Positions 5,105 to 5,445 of a DNA stretch of 5,445 nt are shown one piece after another. The notes beneath the pieces were generated by a model, which had not been told where the DNA came from, did not search any database, and saw only the letters and a list, made by a program, of their open reading frames with translations. Location of the stretch: the NCBI GenBank assembly GCA_900751785.1, contig CAADSM010000018.1:1-5445 (forward strand). The letters run 5' to 3'. Made by a program: the position numbers and the translations under genes. Each line of letters opens with the position of its first letter. Positions within the stretch are counted from its first letter, which is position 1. The DNA is from Lachnospiraceae bacterium. Its GTDB lineage: Bacteria; Bacillota; Clostridia; Lachnospirales; Lachnospiraceae.

Positions 5105-5445
5105 AAAATGTCTATACGGTGAAGCAGGTGAACTCCTATATCAAGAACATGTTCACCCAGGATTTTATGCTGAACCGGATCTATGTAAAGGGAGAAGTAT
5201 CAAACTGTAAGTATCATACATCAGGACATATATATTTTTCACTGAAAGATGAGTCCGGCACGATTGCCTGCGTTATGTTCGCAGGCTCCAGGGCGGGGCT
5301 TTCTTTTCGTATGAAGGAAGGGCAGCAGGTGATCGTGCTGGGGAGCATCAGCGTCTATGAGAGAGACGGCAGGTATCAGCTCTATGCCAGAGAGATCATG
5401 CTCGACGGCGCGGGGCTTTTGTACGAGAAGTTCGAAGCGCTGAAA
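5101..5445 (+). CDS. xseA: Exodeoxyribonuclease VII large subunit (5' part)
   Basis: The first 115 codons of xseA; the gene continues past the window edge with no stop. Exonuclease VII degrades single-stranded DNA to oligonucleotides, and XseA is its catalytic subunit, working with several copies of XseB. The visible part is the N-terminal OB-fold that binds single-stranded DNA: VYTVKQVNSYIKNMF (4-18), IYVKGEVSNCK (27-37), SGHIYFSLKDE (41-51), IACVMFAG (55-62), GQQVIVLGSISVYERDG (74-90) and YQLYAREIML (92-101). The start is ATG 5101, which shares ATGA with the nusB stop (4-bp overlap). The nuclease domain and coiled coil lie outside the window. In B. subtilis folD separates nusB and xseA; here they are directly joined. 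Confidence 0.96.
   Translation, partial: MKNVYTVKQVNSYIKNMFTQDFMLNRIYVKGEVSNCKYHTSGHIYFSLKDESGTIACVMFAGSRAGLSFRMKEGQQVIVLGSISVYERDGRYQLYAREIMLDGAGLLYEKFEALK

Noticed and set aside
1..5445. CRISPR array, tRNA or rRNA gene, transposase or phage genes
   Set aside because: No spaced repeats, cloverleaf, rRNA-like sequence or mobile-element protein was seen; coding and spacing look like ordinary chromosome.

Overview
The window reads as ordinary chromosome of a spore-forming Firmicute, most likely a Lachnospiraceae member (Clostridia). It carries the end of a spoIIIA sporulation operon, strong AGGAGG-type ribosome binding sites, consensus TATAAT promoters, and NusB, XseA and CysK proteins that resemble the Lachnospiraceae forms. 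The family assignment rests on recognising these proteins from memory and was not searched. All genes lie on the + strand.

Layout. (1) Positions 1-1282 hold the tail of spoIIIAF, then spoIIIAG and spoIIIAH, the last genes of the mother-cell operon for the SpoIIIA-SpoIIQ channel. (2) Positions 1283-1541 have no secure gene. They hold a long imperfect hairpin that probably ends the spoIIIA transcript, an enclosed 29-codon ORF of doubtful reality, and a near-consensus sigma-A promoter. (3) Positions 1542-4101 form a two-gene unit: cysK (a PLP-dependent cysteine synthase with altered active-site motifs) and prfC (release factor 3), separated by 25 bp. (4) Positions 4187-4570 encode an Asp23/Gls24-family protein (YqhY-like) with its own extended -10 promoter, followed by a compact hairpin with a T-rich tail. 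(5) Positions 4691-5445 hold nusB and the start of xseA, which overlap by 4 bp; xseA runs off the window.

How they fit together. The backbone spoIIIA - asp23/yqhY - nusB - xseA is a conserved Firmicute neighbourhood. In Bacillus subtilis accB-accC sit between spoIIIAH and yqhY, and folD sits between nusB and xseA. Here cysK-prfC occupies the accBC position and folD is absent from its usual place. The genes serve separate jobs: sporulation, cysteine synthesis, translation termination, an Asp23-family role, transcription antitermination and DNA repair. They appear to be split into four transcription units by terminator-like hairpins and promoters.

I found no convincing new multi-gene system. 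The points most worth checking are the non-canonical CysK motifs, the spoIIIAH-cysK intergenic structure with its embedded ribosome-binding site and Cys-containing mini-ORF, the G8 tract joining spoIIIAF and spoIIIAG, and the structured leader of nusB.
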